Of a stretch of DNA of 64,000 nucleotides, positions 8,604-19,569 are shown piece by piece. Position 1 is the stretch's first letter. Each line of letters begins with the position of its first letter. The stretch covers positions 1-64,000 of the forward strand of contig NZ_BMDW01000017.1 in the NCBI RefSeq assembly GCF_014636175.1. The letters are read 5' to 3'. Under the pieces are notes generated by a model, which saw nothing but the letters and a program-made list of their open reading frames with translations, did no database searches and had not been told where the DNA came from. The position numbers and the translations under genes are program-made. Source of the DNA: Sphingomonas psychrolutea. GTDB lineage: Bacteria > Pseudomonadota > Alphaproteobacteria > Sphingomonadales > Sphingomonadaceae.

Positions 8604-10199
8604 ATGACCTACCAGACCGACATCACGCAGACCGCCAGCCTGATCCAAAGCTATAACGGCACTTGGGACGGCATCGACGCCGAAAGCGTCGCACGCATGC
8701 GCGTCCAGAACCGCTTCCAAACCGGGCTCGACATCGCGCGTTACACCGCCGCGATCATGCGCCGCGATATGGCGGCCTATGATGCCGATTCTGCGAAATA
8801 CACGCAGTCATTGGGGTGCTGGCACGGGTTCATCGGTCAGCAGAAGATGATCAGCATCAAGAAGCATTTCGGATCGACCGAGCGGCGCTACCTGTACCTG
8901 TCCGGCTGGATGGTGGCGGCGCTCCGCAGCGAATTCGGGCCGTTGCCCGATCAATCGATGCATGAGAAGACCAGCGTCCCCGCGTTGATCGAGGAGCTCT
9001 ATACCTTCCTGCGCCAGGCCGATGCGCGGGAATTGGGCATGATGTTTCGCGATCTCGACGCGGCGCGCGCCGCCGGCAATGCGATTGAGGAACAACGCCT
9101 GCTCAACGCGATCGACGGGTATCAGACGCATGTCGTGCCGATCATCGCTGATATCGATGCGGGCTTCGGCAATGCCGAGGCGACGTATCTGCTCGCCAAG
9201 AAGATGATCGAAGCGGGGGCCTGCGCGCTTCAGATCGAAAATCAGGTCAGCGACGAAAAGCAGTGCGGGCATCAGGATGGCAAAGTCACGGTGCCGCACG
9301 AGGACTTCCTCGCGAAGGTGCGCGCGTGCCGTTACGCCTTTCTGGAACTCGGCGTCGAGGACGGCATCATCGTCACGCGCACCGACTCCTTGGGGGCCGG
9401 CCTGACCAAACAGATCGCCGTATCGAAGGAAGCGGGCGATCTGGGTGACCAATATAATAGCTATCTCGATTGCGAGGAAGTGACCGACCTTTCGACGATC
9501 AACGGTGACGTGGTGATCAACCGTGGCGGCACGCTGATGAAGCCTAAGCGGCTGCCATCGAACCTGTTCCAGTTCCGCGCTGGCACTGGCGAGGATCGCT
9601 GCGTGATGGACTGCATCGCGTCGCTGCAAAACGGCGCCGACCTGTTGTGGATCGAAACCGAGAAGCCGCACATCGATCAGATCGCCGGCATGGTCGACCG
9701 TATTCGTGAGGTTATCCCCAACGCCAAGCTGGTCTACAACAATTCGCCAAGCTTCAATTGGACGCTCAACTTTCGTCAGCAAGTCTATGATGCGTGGGTT
9801 GCGGCGGGTGCCGACGTGTCAGCCTATGACCGCGCGAAGCTGATGTCGGTCGATTATGACGGCACGCCGCTGGGCGACGAAGCCGATGAGCGCATTCGCA
9901 CCTTTCAGCGGGATGCGGCGGCGCGGGCGGGGATTTTCCACCACCTGATCACGCTGCCGACCTATCACACCGCGGCGCTGTCGACCGATAATCTCGCCAA
10001 GGAATATTTCGGCGCGGCGGGGATGCTCGGCTATGTGAAGGGCGTGCAGCGCAAGGAAATCCGCGAGGGGATCGCTTGCGTCAAGCATCAGAACATGTCC
10101 GGCTCGGATATGGGCGACGACCATAAAGAGTATTTTGCGGGCGAGGCGGCGCTCAAGGCCGGCGGCGCGCACAACACGATGAACCAGTTCGCGGCGTGA
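8604..10199 (+). CDS. aceA: Isocitrate lyase (long form)
   Basis: 531 residues, matching the long isocitrate lyases of Pseudomonas and sphingomonads rather than the roughly 430-residue E. coli type. It cleaves isocitrate to glyoxylate and succinate. The active-site segment EKQCGHQDGKV contains the catalytic cysteine (Cys221), and NSPSFNW lies later in the barrel. The ATG at 8604 has GAGGAA seven bases upstream; ATGs at 8583 and 8589 are possible alternatives behind GGGAGGG. With aconitase and two regulators in the same 8 kb, it forms a glyoxylate-shunt cluster; malate synthase is not in the window. Confidence 0.96.
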   Translation: MTYQTDITQTASLIQSYNGTWDGIDAESVARMRVQNRFQTGLDIARYTAAIMRRDMAAYDADSAKYTQSLGCWHGFIGQQKMISIKKHFGSTERRYLYLSGWMVAALRSEFGPLPDQSMHEKTSVPALIEELYTFLRQADARELGMMFRDLDAARAAGNAIEEQRLLNAIDGYQTHVVPIIADIDAGFGNAEATYLLAKKMIEAGACALQIENQVSDEKQCGHQDGKVTVPHEDFLAKVRACRYAFLELGVEDGIIVTRTDSLGAGLTKQIAVSKEAGDLGDQYNSYLDCEEVTDLSTINGDVVINRGGTLMKPKRLPSNLFQFRAGTGEDRCVMDCIASLQNGADLLWIETEKPHIDQIAGMVDRIREVIPNAKLVYNNSPSFNWTLNFRQQVYDAWVAAGADVSAYDRAKLMSVDYDGTPLGDEADERIRTFQRDAAARAGIFHHLITLPTYHTAALSTDNLAKEYFGAAGMLGYVKGVQRKEIREGIACVKHQNMSGSDMGDDHKEYFAGEAALKAGGAHNTMNQFAA

Positions 10200-10259
10200 T
10201 GCAGTAGCCGAAGCGTAAGCTGCGGCACGCCCGCATCACGCCCGCATCACGCCCGGTCG

Positions 10260-10283
10260 ACGGCGGGTCACCTGACCCGCCGT
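10260..10283 (+). terminator. Inverted repeat after aceA
   Basis: A perfect 11-bp inverted repeat (10260-10270 with 10273-10283) about 60 bp after the aceA stop. There is no T tract, so termination is an inference. A short GCCCGCATCAC direct repeat lies just before it. Confidence 0.4.
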
Positions 10284-10363
10284 TGACGTGCGGCTTTGCC
10301 GCGCCGGTCCGACCACTAATTTCACCCCCGGAACAAAACCCGCTCCCCGCAGCTTCTGCCCCG

Positions 10364-11224
10364 ATGCAAGCTGCTTTCCCCGCAATAACCCCGCGCCTGA
10401 CCCATGCCCGCGCGCGCTGGCGCATTAAACTGACCTATTGGTGGCGGCACGGGCGCTGGCCCGATCTCGACGACCCGCGCACCTTCACCGAGTTGGTGCA
10501 GGCGCGCAAACTTGCCGGGGCCAATGCGGCGATGGCGCGGATGGCGGACAAGGTTGCCGCCAAGGCGATCGTGGCCGCGCAATTGGGCTCGGACTGGCTG
10601 ATCCCAACGCTGTGGCACGGGACCGAGCTGCCCGATCGGCCTGTCTGGCCGACGCCGTTCGTGGTCAAGGCGCGGCACGGCTGCAACCAGACTACGTTTG
10701 TCCTGAACGACGCGGCCGATTGGGATGCCGCACGGGCGCGTGGCAAACGCTGGATGGCGTCGGATTATGGGTATTGGCTCGACGAGGATTTATACGCGCG
10801 GATCCCGCGTGGGTTGATCGTCGAGCCGTTTATGGGGCCGCCCCCCGCGCTGCCGATCGATTACAAATTCTACGTGTTCGCAGGCCGCGTCGAATATGTG
10901 CAGGTGCATCTCGGGCGCGGCGGGCGGCATCGCTGGATTCTGCTCGACCGCAACTGGCACCGGGTCTCAGCCGCGAGCGCCGATCCCGACCCGGTCGCGC
11001 CCGCATCGCTTGCGCGCATGATTGTGGCGGCCGAGGTGCTCGCCAAAGCGACCGATTTCCTCCGCGTCGATCTGTACGAGATTGGCGGGCGACCGTTGTT
11101 CGGCGAGATGACGTTCTATCCCGGGTCTGGGCTCGACCGGTTCGATCCGGTCGCGCTCGACCATCGGCTTGGCGCGCATTGGCTCCGCGCGCTGGCGCAG
11201 GAGCCCGAACGGGCGGCGGCCTAG
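10364..11224 (+). CDS. TupA-like ATP-grasp protein
   Basis: 286 residues. It has the features of the TupA-like ATP-grasp family linked to cell-surface polysaccharide or teichuronopeptide modification: an N-terminal RTFTELVQARKLA segment, DKVAAKAIVAAQLG, VVKARHGCNQTTFV as nucleotide-binding region, DYKFYVFAGR, and a C-terminal acidic GEMTFYPGSGLDRF motif. The frame opens at a TTG at 10283, but that codon lies in the aceA hairpin, so the ATG at 10364 is chosen; no clear ribosome-binding site helps. Its stop shares a CTAG with the convergent aldo/keto reductase. Confidence 0.85.
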   Translation: MQAAFPAITPRLTHARARWRIKLTYWWRHGRWPDLDDPRTFTELVQARKLAGANAAMARMADKVAAKAIVAAQLGSDWLIPTLWHGTELPDRPVWPTPFVVKARHGCNQTTFVLNDAADWDAARARGKRWMASDYGYWLDEDLYARIPRGLIVEPFMGPPPALPIDYKFYVFAGRVEYVQVHLGRGGRHRWILLDRNWHRVSAASADPDPVAPASLARMIVAAEVLAKATDFLRVDLYEIGGRPLFGEMTFYPGSGLDRFDPVALDHRLGAHWLRALAQEPERAAA

Positions 11225-12171
11225 ACGCCCGCCACGGTCAGCCGATCGAGTTGCTCGGCCGTCAGCACCAAATCCACCGACCCGAGCAATTCCTCGATCT
11301 GCGCCACGCTCGTCGCGCTTGCGATCGGCGCGGTGATCGCAGGTTGCGCGGCAAGCCAGGCGAGCGCGATTTGCGCGAGTGTCGCGCCGGTTTCCTCGGC
11401 GGCCGAATCCATCGCAGCCAGCACCGCGGGTCCTGTGCCGTCCATGAACGCCTGCATTCGCCCACCGCGTACGCTTTTGCCGAAGTCAGCGGCGCTGCGA
11501 TATTTGCCGGTGAGGTAGCCCGAGGCGATGCCGTAATACGGCACCGCGCCGATATTGTGCTCGACGCAATAATTCTGCAGTTCGCCCTCGAATTTGTGGC
11601 GGCTGACGAGGTTATATTCAGGTTGCAGCACGTGGTAATGCGGCAAACCATGGATGCGCGCGGCATCGTTCGCCGATTTCAGCCGCGCGGCGTGGAAATT
11701 TGACGCCCCGATCGCGCGGACCTTGCCCGCGTCGATCAGCTTCGAAAATGCGGCAAGCGCATCCTCCTGCGCTACGGCATCGTCATCCTGATGCGCGAAA
11801 TACAGGTCGATCGTGTCGATGCCGAGCCGTTGCAGCGAGGCGTCGCACGCCGCCGCAATCCGCTTGGGCGCGAGTTTTTCGCCGCCGTCGCCGGGCAGCA
11901 TGCCAACCTTGGTCGCAATCTGCACCCGGTCGCGCTTGCCCGATTGTTTGAGCCACGCGCCGATTACGCTTTCGGACTCCCCGCCCTTATGGCCGGGGAC
12001 CCAAGCCGAATAGACATCGGCGGTGTCGATCATCGTCCCGCCACCCGCGACGAACGCGTCGAGCACGGCGAAACTGGTCGCCTCGTCCGCGGTCCAGCCG
12101 AAGACGTTGCCGCCCAGCACCAGCGGCGCGATGTGGAGATCGGTCGCGCCCAAGCGGCGAAGAGTCGTCAT
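11221..12171 (-). CDS. Aldo/keto reductase
   Basis: 316 residues, a full-length (alpha/beta)8 NADPH-dependent oxidoreductase of the YajO/Tas-like group. The catalytic tetrad can be placed: Asp and Tyr in DTADVYSAW, Lys in IATKVGML and His in LYFAHQDD. Substrate is unknown. The gene starts 4 nt inside the end of a small lipoprotein gene (ATGA), which itself overlaps a second one, making a three-gene operon. It ends in a CTAG tetranucleotide that supplies the stop codon for both this gene and the convergent ATP-grasp gene. Confidence 0.93.
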   Translation of the reverse strand: MTTLRRLGATDLHIAPLVLGGNVFGWTADEATSFAVLDAFVAGGGTMIDTADVYSAWVPGHKGGESESVIGAWLKQSGKRDRVQIATKVGMLPGDGGEKLAPKRIAAACDASLQRLGIDTIDLYFAHQDDDAVAQEDALAAFSKLIDAGKVRAIGASNFHAARLKSANDAARIHGLPHYHVLQPEYNLVSRHKFEGELQNYCVEHNIGAVPYYGIASGYLTGKYRSAADFGKSVRGGRMQAFMDGTGPAVLAAMDSAAEETGATLAQIALAWLAAQPAITAPIASATSVAQIEELLGSVDLVLTAEQLDRLTVAGV

Positions 12172-12365
12172 TGCGGCTGGCTTTCATTGCCGCCGCCGTC
12201 TTCATCGACGATTTCGGCGGCGTTGGTGTTCATCGTATTGGCATCGAGCGAAGCTGCGGCTTCGTTGAGGGCCTGTTCCTCGCCCGGTGGCGCGCCGGTC
12301 GAGGAGGTCGCGCCCGAGCAAGCCGCAAGCGTCAACAGCAGTGCGAGGACCCCGGCTTGCTTCAT
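12168..12365 (-). CDS. Small putative lipoprotein
   Basis: 65 residues with a signal peptide and lipobox (LLLTLAACSG), then an acidic, Ala/Asn-rich unstructured tail. No known domain. It overlaps its upstream neighbour and the aldo/keto reductase by 4 nt on each side (ATGA), a coupling that supports it being real. Function unknown. Confidence 0.7.
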   Translation of the reverse strand: MKQAGVLALLLTLAACSGATSSTGAPPGEEQALNEAAASLDANTMNTNAAEIVDEDGGGNESQPQ

Positions 12366-12640
12366 TCCTGAATCTCGTTGCCCAGATCCTTCAAGGCCGC
12401 GCCGGTCTTGTCGGCGACGCGGTCGGCCTTGTTACCGAGCACGTCCCCCGCCTTGTCGATCCGCGATTCGGCCGCACCCAACGCCGCGTCGGTATCCGAG
12501 ACCGCTTCGGCCGTGGTCGCATTCGCATCGGCTTCGACAGCATTGGCGGCTTCCGCGACTTCGTTCTGCGCCTTGGGGCTGCACGCGGCGAGGGCGAGGG
12601 CGGTAAGCGCGAAAAGCGGCAGGATGCGGACGGTTTTCAT
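12362..12640 (-). CDS. Small Ala-rich lipoprotein
   Basis: 92 residues: a signal peptide ending in a lipobox (ALALAACSP), then an Ala-rich helical stretch with heptad-like spacing (AAESRIDKAGDVLGNKADRVADKTG), reminiscent of small envelope-stress lipoproteins. The ATG at 12640 has AGGAGAG upstream. The open frame continues further, but only as antisense of the ArsR-type gene. First gene of the lipoprotein-lipoprotein-aldo/keto reductase operon; it shares a 130-bp divergent control region with the methionine operon. Confidence 0.72.
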   Translation of the reverse strand: MKTVRILPLFALTALALAACSPKAQNEVAEAANAVEADANATTAEAVSDTDAALGAAESRIDKAGDVLGNKADRVADKTGAALKDLGNEIQE

Positions 12641-12725
12641 GAAATGGCTCTCCTGATGGCTGGCACGACGGTATCGGAGGGTTAGAACCCGCGCAATCGC
12701 TTCCGGGTCCACGCCAAGTGCGTTG

Positions 12726-12755
12726 ACGACATATAAAGATATCTTTATATGTCGT
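12726..12755. promoter_or_regulatory. 30-bp perfect palindrome, likely operator of the methionine operon
   Basis: Positions 12726-12755 form a perfect palindrome centred on GATATC (half-site ATATAAAGAT). It lies 18 bp before the GTG of the ArsR-methyltransferase gene and between it and the divergent lipoprotein gene. Long AT-rich palindromes with a GATATC core are the kind of site proposed for SahR/SamR-type ArsR regulators of methionine metabolism, so autoregulation is the obvious reading. Confidence 0.75.
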
Positions 12756-12773
12756 TGGCAGAATGAAAACGCC

Positions 12774-13733
12774 GTGACCATTGCCCTTGATGTCTTCCGC
12801 GCGCTCGCCGACGCGACGCGTCTTCGCATCCTGGCATTGCTGCGCACGATGGAGCTGTCGGTCGGCGAGCTTGCGCAAGTGCTCGGGCAAAGCCAGCCGC
12901 GCGTCAGCCGCCATGTGAAAATCCTGTGCGACGCCGGGATTGCGGAACGCCGCAAGGAGGGCAGCTGGGTGTTCGTGGCGCTTGGCAGCGGCGCGACGGT
13001 CGGCCCGGTGATCGGCGCGCTCGACCAATGGGCCGCGATCGAGCCCGATCATTGGGCGGTGGCCGATGCTGCACGTCTGGCGGCGGTGCGCGCCGACCGG
13101 GCGGCGTCGGCGGCCAATTGGTTCGAGGCGAATGCCGGTCAATGGGATGCGATTCGTTCGCTTCATATTGCCGAAAGCGAAGTCGAGGCGGCGATCTCGG
13201 CGGTGCTCGGCGATGCGCCGATCGGGCAGTTGATCGATATCGGTACTGGCACCGGGCGGATGCTCGAATTGTTCGCTGGCCGGGCCGATCACGCCTTAGG
13301 AATCGACCGTAGCTCGGAAATGCTGCGGCTGGCACGCGCGAAGCTATCGGAGCGCGGACTCGCCAATACCGAGCTGCGGCAGGCCGATTTGTACGCGCTG
13401 CCGCTCGGCGATGACGCGGCGGATGTCGCAATCATCCACCATGTTCTGCATTTCGCGCAGCAGCCAGGCGCCGCGATCGCCGAGGCGGCGCGCGTGCTGA
13501 CCGCTGGCGGGCGTTTGCTCATCGCGGATTTCGCCGCGCATGATCGCGAGGAATTGCGCACCAAGGACGGTCATACCCGGCTTGGGTTTACCGACGATCA
13601 GATGGCGACGTGGTTTGCAGCGGCGGGGCTCGCCGCGTTGCGGATCGAGACGCTGGGCGGTGGCGAATTGACGGTGAAATTGTGGCTCGCGCGCAAAGTG
13701 GGACGTATAATGAACGAAGTGAGGGCGGCATGA
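12774..13733 (+). CDS. ArsR-family regulator fused to a SAM-dependent methyltransferase domain
   Basis: 319 residues. Residues about 5-75 are a winged helix of the ArsR/SmtB type (VFRALADATRLRILALL then SVGELAQVLGQSQPRVSRHVKIL), without the usual metal-binding cysteines. Residues about 145-260 are a class I methyltransferase fold with motif I LIDIGTGTGRMLELF. Such fusions are thought to sense SAM or SAH and control methionine-cycle genes. Context agrees: metF begins in its stop codon (ATGA) and metH follows. The GTG at 12774 is chosen because the longer frame (TTG 12723) would run through the operator palindrome. Confidence 0.88.
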   Translation: MTIALDVFRALADATRLRILALLRTMELSVGELAQVLGQSQPRVSRHVKILCDAGIAERRKEGSWVFVALGSGATVGPVIGALDQWAAIEPDHWAVADAARLAAVRADRAASAANWFEANAGQWDAIRSLHIAESEVEAAISAVLGDAPIGQLIDIGTGTGRMLELFAGRADHALGIDRSSEMLRLARAKLSERGLANTELRQADLYALPLGDDAADVAIIHHVLHFAQQPGAAIAEAARVLTAGGRLLIADFAAHDREELRTKDGHTRLGFTDDQMATWFAAAGLAALRIETLGGGELTVKLWLARKVGRIMNEVRAA

Positions 13734-14677
13734 CGGTTTCAGTGAGGCAAATGGAGGAAGCGCGCCACGCACTGGCGACGCCGCTGTTCGCCGATCTGGC
13801 GGGCGATGCGCGGGTCAGCTTCGAATTCTTCCCGCCCAAGACCGAGAAGATGGAAGAGACGCTGTGGCAATCGCTGCAGACGCTCTCACCGCTTGGCCCC
13901 CGTTTCGTGTCGGTGACCTATGGCGCGGGCGGCACCACGCGCGAGCGGACGCATGCGACGGTCGCGCGGGTCGCGCGCGATACCGCTATTCCGGCGGCGG
14001 CGCATTTGACCTGCGTTGCAGCGACGCGCGACGAGATCGATGCCGTCGCCGATGCCTATTGGCAGGCGGGGGTGCGGCATATCGTCGCGCTGCGCGGTGA
14101 TTCGCCGGTGCCGGGGGAAAAATTCCAGTCGCCGGTTGGTGGCTATGCCAATGCGGTCGAACTGGTCGAGGGTCTGCGCAAACTTCACCCGTTTGAGATT
14201 TCGGTTTCTGCCTATCCCGAATGCCATCCGGATTCGGTCGATGCGGCGGCGGATATCGACAATCTTAAGCGCAAGTTGGATGCGGGTGCCACGCGCGCGA
14301 TCACGCAATTCTTCCATGAGGCGGAGACCTTTTTCCGCTTTCGCGATGTCGCGACCAAGGCCGGCGTAACGGCCGAGATCGTGCCAGGGATTATGCCGAT
14401 CGTGAATTTCGGGGCGGTGCAGCGGATGTCGGCGATGTGCGGCACGGTCGTGCCGCCATGGATGGGTACGCTGTTCGAAGGGCTCGACGACCATCCTGCC
14501 GCGCGACAGCTTGTGTCGGCGACGATCGCTGCCGAGCTGTGTCGTCGGCTCTACGCCGGTGGGGTACGCGACCTGCATTTCTACACGCTCAACCGCGCCG
14601 AGCTGAGCTATGCGATCTGCCATTTGCTGGGGATCCGGGCGAAGGTTCCGGTGCCTGCGCGAGCCGAAGCGGCGTAA
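13730..14677 (+). CDS. metF: Methylenetetrahydrofolate reductase
   Basis: 315 residues, a typical bacterial MetF. It reduces 5,10-methylene-THF to 5-methyl-THF, the methyl donor used by the MetH proteins encoded next. Visible landmarks are the N-terminal SFEFFPPKTEKME strand, FVSVTYGAGGTTRERTH, LRGDSP and the C-terminal HFYTLNRAEL. The ATG overlaps the TGA of the regulator gene (ATGA), so it is translationally coupled to it and should fall under the same SAM-responsive operator. Confidence 0.96.
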   Translation: MTVSVRQMEEARHALATPLFADLAGDARVSFEFFPPKTEKMEETLWQSLQTLSPLGPRFVSVTYGAGGTTRERTHATVARVARDTAIPAAAHLTCVAATRDEIDAVADAYWQAGVRHIVALRGDSPVPGEKFQSPVGGYANAVELVEGLRKLHPFEISVSAYPECHPDSVDAAADIDNLKRKLDAGATRAITQFFHEAETFFRFRDVATKAGVTAEIVPGIMPIVNFGAVQRMSAMCGTVVPPWMGTLFEGLDDHPAARQLVSATIAAELCRRLYAGGVRDLHFYTLNRAELSYAICHLLGIRAKVPVPARAEAA

Positions 14678-14684
14678 TCTAATT

Positions 14685-14778
14685 CCCCTCCCGCTTGCGG
14701 GAGGGGTTAGGGGAGGGCCTGTAACGAGGCGGCTCCCGAGACATTCCCTCCCCCGACCCCTCCCGCAAGCGGGAGGGG
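14685..14778. repeat. Paired inverted-repeat element (family A) between metF and metH1
   Basis: Two palindromic units, each with a CTCCCGC(T/A)(T/A)GCGGGAG stem and a GGTTAGGGGAGGG-type arm, face each other: left unit about 14685-14717, right unit about 14746-14778. The same design recurs at 15842, 34564 and 35452. It resembles a REP doublet. The right unit ends about 14 bp before the metH1 ATG. Confidence 0.8.
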
Positions 14779-14792
14779 AGAAGGACAAGACA

Positions 14793-15839
14793 ATGACCAT
14801 CCGCGAAACATTCCTCGCCGAAGCTGCCAAGCGCATCCTCATCACCGACGGCGCGTTCGGGACCGAGATCCAGAATTGGAAATTGTCCGAGGCGGACTAT
14901 GCCGGGTCGCTCGGCCTCGCCAAGGACCAGAAGGGCAATAATGACATCCTCGCGCTGACCAAGCCCGAAGTGCCCGAGACGATCCACCGCGCCTATTTTG
15001 AGGCAGGCGCCGACATTGCCGAGACAAACACCTTCTCCGCCAACCGCATCAGCCAGGCCGATTATGCCGCTGAAGGGCTGGTGCGCGAGATCAACCTCGA
15101 AAGTGCGCGGCTGGCACGCCGGATTGCCGACGAATATCAGGCCAAGGACGGGCGTCCGCGCTTCGTCGCTGGGGCGGTGGGGCCGACCAACAAGACGCTG
15201 TCGCTTTCGCCCGATGTCAACGATCCCGGCTTTCGCGAAATCGACTTTGATTATCTGAAGGACGTGTATCGCGAACAGATCAATGCGTTGCTGGAAGGCG
15301 GTGCGGATTTCATCCTGATCGAGACCGTGTTCGACACCTTGAACGCCAAGGCCGGGATCATGGCCGTGCTCGAGGCGGGCGACGCACTCGGGCGCGACGT
15401 GCCGATCATGCTGTCGATGACGCTGACCGACCTCTCCGGGCGCAACCTCTCGGGGCATACCGTCGAGGCGTTTTGGCACGCGGTGCGCCATGCGCGGCCA
15501 GTGACGATCGGGCTGAATTGCTCGTTCGGTGCCGAGCAGTTGCGTCCTCACGTGCGCACGCTGTCGCAGATTTGCGATACGTTGATCATGGTCTATCCCA
15601 ACGCTGGCCTGCCCAATGAATTGGGTGAATATGACGAGGCCCCGTATACGACTGCGGGGCTGGTCGGCGAATGGGCGCAGGCGGGCCAAGTCAATGTGCT
15701 CGGCGGTTGTTGTGGCTCGACGCCGGCACATATCAAGGCGATTGCCGACGGCGTGGCTGGCCTCGCCCCGCGCGCGGTGCCGATGCCGCCGATCGTCACC
15801 CGCCTCGCCGGGCTGGAGCCGATGACGATGGCGGCATAA
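14793..15839 (+). CDS. metH: Methionine synthase, homocysteine-binding module (split MetH, part 1)
   Basis: 348 residues that correspond only to the N-terminal homocysteine S-methyltransferase domain of cobalamin-dependent methionine synthase. The zinc ligands are Cys243 (GLNCSFGAE) and Cys306-Cys307 (GGCCGS). The remaining domains are encoded by the next gene. The ATG at 14793 follows GGGGAGAAGGA; the open frame extends upstream only through the repeat element. Splitting of MetH is known in other alphaproteobacteria, so it is unlikely to be a disrupted gene. Confidence 0.93.
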   Translation: MTIRETFLAEAAKRILITDGAFGTEIQNWKLSEADYAGSLGLAKDQKGNNDILALTKPEVPETIHRAYFEAGADIAETNTFSANRISQADYAAEGLVREINLESARLARRIADEYQAKDGRPRFVAGAVGPTNKTLSLSPDVNDPGFREIDFDYLKDVYREQINALLEGGADFILIETVFDTLNAKAGIMAVLEAGDALGRDVPIMLSMTLTDLSGRNLSGHTVEAFWHAVRHARPVTIGLNCSFGAEQLRPHVRTLSQICDTLIMVYPNAGLPNELGEYDEAPYTTAGLVGEWAQAGQVNVLGGCCGSTPAHIKAIADGVAGLAPRAVPMPPIVTRLAGLEPMTMAA

Positions 15840-15841
15840 CT

Positions 15842-15945
15842 CCCTTCCCGCTTGCGGGAGGGGCTGGGGGAGGGCCTGTCCTCCCACGCGCCGCCCGTTT
15901 GAATGACATCCCCTCCCCCAACCCCTCCCGCAAGCGGGAGGGGGG
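15842..15945. repeat. Paired inverted-repeat element (family A) between the two metH parts
   Basis: Same architecture as the 14685 element: facing TCCCGCTTGCGGGAG and CTCCCGCAAGCGGGAG units separated by about 50 bp. It fills most of the 118-bp gap between the two halves of methionine synthase. Confidence 0.8.
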
Positions 15946-15957
15946 AAGTAGAAACCC

Positions 15958-18552
<2,595 letters not shown>

Positions 18553-18632
18553 TCGCGGGGCACGGTTAACCCTCAATTTGCCTTCACAAGCCGCGTTAAG
18601 CGACGCATTTCACTCCGCAAAGGAGTGTCCTC

Positions 18633-19565
18633 ATGCGTCACAGTCTCCCGCTGCTCGTGCTTGCGCTCGCCGTCCCCGCCGCCGCGCAGCAGGGGCGAGC
18701 GCCGTTTACCATCGCCGAAACCGGGCAGGGTTTCCAGACGATCGACGATGCGGTGCAGTCGGTGCGCATGGGCACCGCGACGATCCTGATCGCGCCGGGA
18801 GTCTATCACCAATGCACCGTGCAGGCGGGCGGGGTGATTACGTTCAAGGCGGTGCAGCCGGGCACTGCGATCTTCGAGGGGACGACGTGCGAGGGCAAGG
18901 CGGCGTTCGTGCTGCGCGGGCAAGGCTCGACCGTCGATGGTCTGGTGTTCCGCGGAATGCGCGTCGCCGATGGCAATGGTGCGGGCATCCGCACCGAGAT
19001 CGGCGATCTGATCGTGCGCGACTCGACCTTTCTGGATAGCCAGGAGGGCATTCTTGGCGGGCATCCGTCGGGACAGAAAATCACGATCGACCATTCGACC
19101 TTTGCCGGGCTGGGCGGGTGTGAGGAAAATCCGAACTGCTCGCATAGCATCTACCTCGCCAATCAGGGCTCGGTGACGATCACCAATTCGCGCTTCGAAC
19201 GCGGGACGGGCGGGCATTATGTCAAGCTGCGTGTCCCAACCGTGACGATCACCGATAACAGCTTCGACGATACCAGGGGCAGCAAGACCAATTACATGAT
19301 CGACTTGCCCGAAGGATCGACCGGGCTGATCACGCGCAACACCTTTGTCCAAGGCGCAGGCAAGGAGAACCACTCGGGGCTGATCGTGGTCTCGGCCGAG
19401 GCGAAGACGTATCGCGCGACCGGTCTGCGCGTCGAGGGCAATCACGCGACGCTCGCGCCCAATGCGCCGACCAACCCAGCCTTCGTCGCCAATATGAGCG
19501 GTGATCAACTTGCGGTCGGCGCGAACCGGCTCGGGCCGGGTATCCGGATGTACGAGGTCCGCTAA
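18633..19565 (+). CDS. Secreted right-handed parallel beta-helix protein
   Basis: 310 residues with a cleavable signal peptide (MRHSLPLLVLALAVPAAAQQ). The rest is a succession of short strand repeats (for example TFKAVQPGTAIFEG, VDGLVFRGMRVADGNG and ITIDHSTFAGLGG) typical of pectate-lyase-like beta-helices. No catalytic set was recognised, so polysaccharide binding or lyase activity is only a possibility. GGAGTGTCC precedes the ATG. It is convergent with the dioxygenase gene, with 4 bp between the two stops. Confidence 0.82.
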   Translation: MRHSLPLLVLALAVPAAAQQGRAPFTIAETGQGFQTIDDAVQSVRMGTATILIAPGVYHQCTVQAGGVITFKAVQPGTAIFEGTTCEGKAAFVLRGQGSTVDGLVFRGMRVADGNGAGIRTEIGDLIVRDSTFLDSQEGILGGHPSGQKITIDHSTFAGLGGCEENPNCSHSIYLANQGSVTITNSRFERGTGGHYVKLRVPTVTITDNSFDDTRGSKTNYMIDLPEGSTGLITRNTFVQGAGKENHSGLIVVSAEAKTYRATGLRVEGNHATLAPNAPTNPAFVANMSGDQLAVGANRLGPGIRMYEVR

Positions 19566-19569
19566 ACGC

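Noticed and set aside
12723..12773. TTG start for the ArsR-methyltransferase gene
   Set aside because: It would translate the operator palindrome; the ArsR fold starts right after the GTG at 12774.
12641..12773. SAM riboswitch before the methionine genes
   Set aside because: The leader is only about 50 bp after the likely promoter and is dominated by a DNA palindrome; no conserved riboswitch core was recognised.
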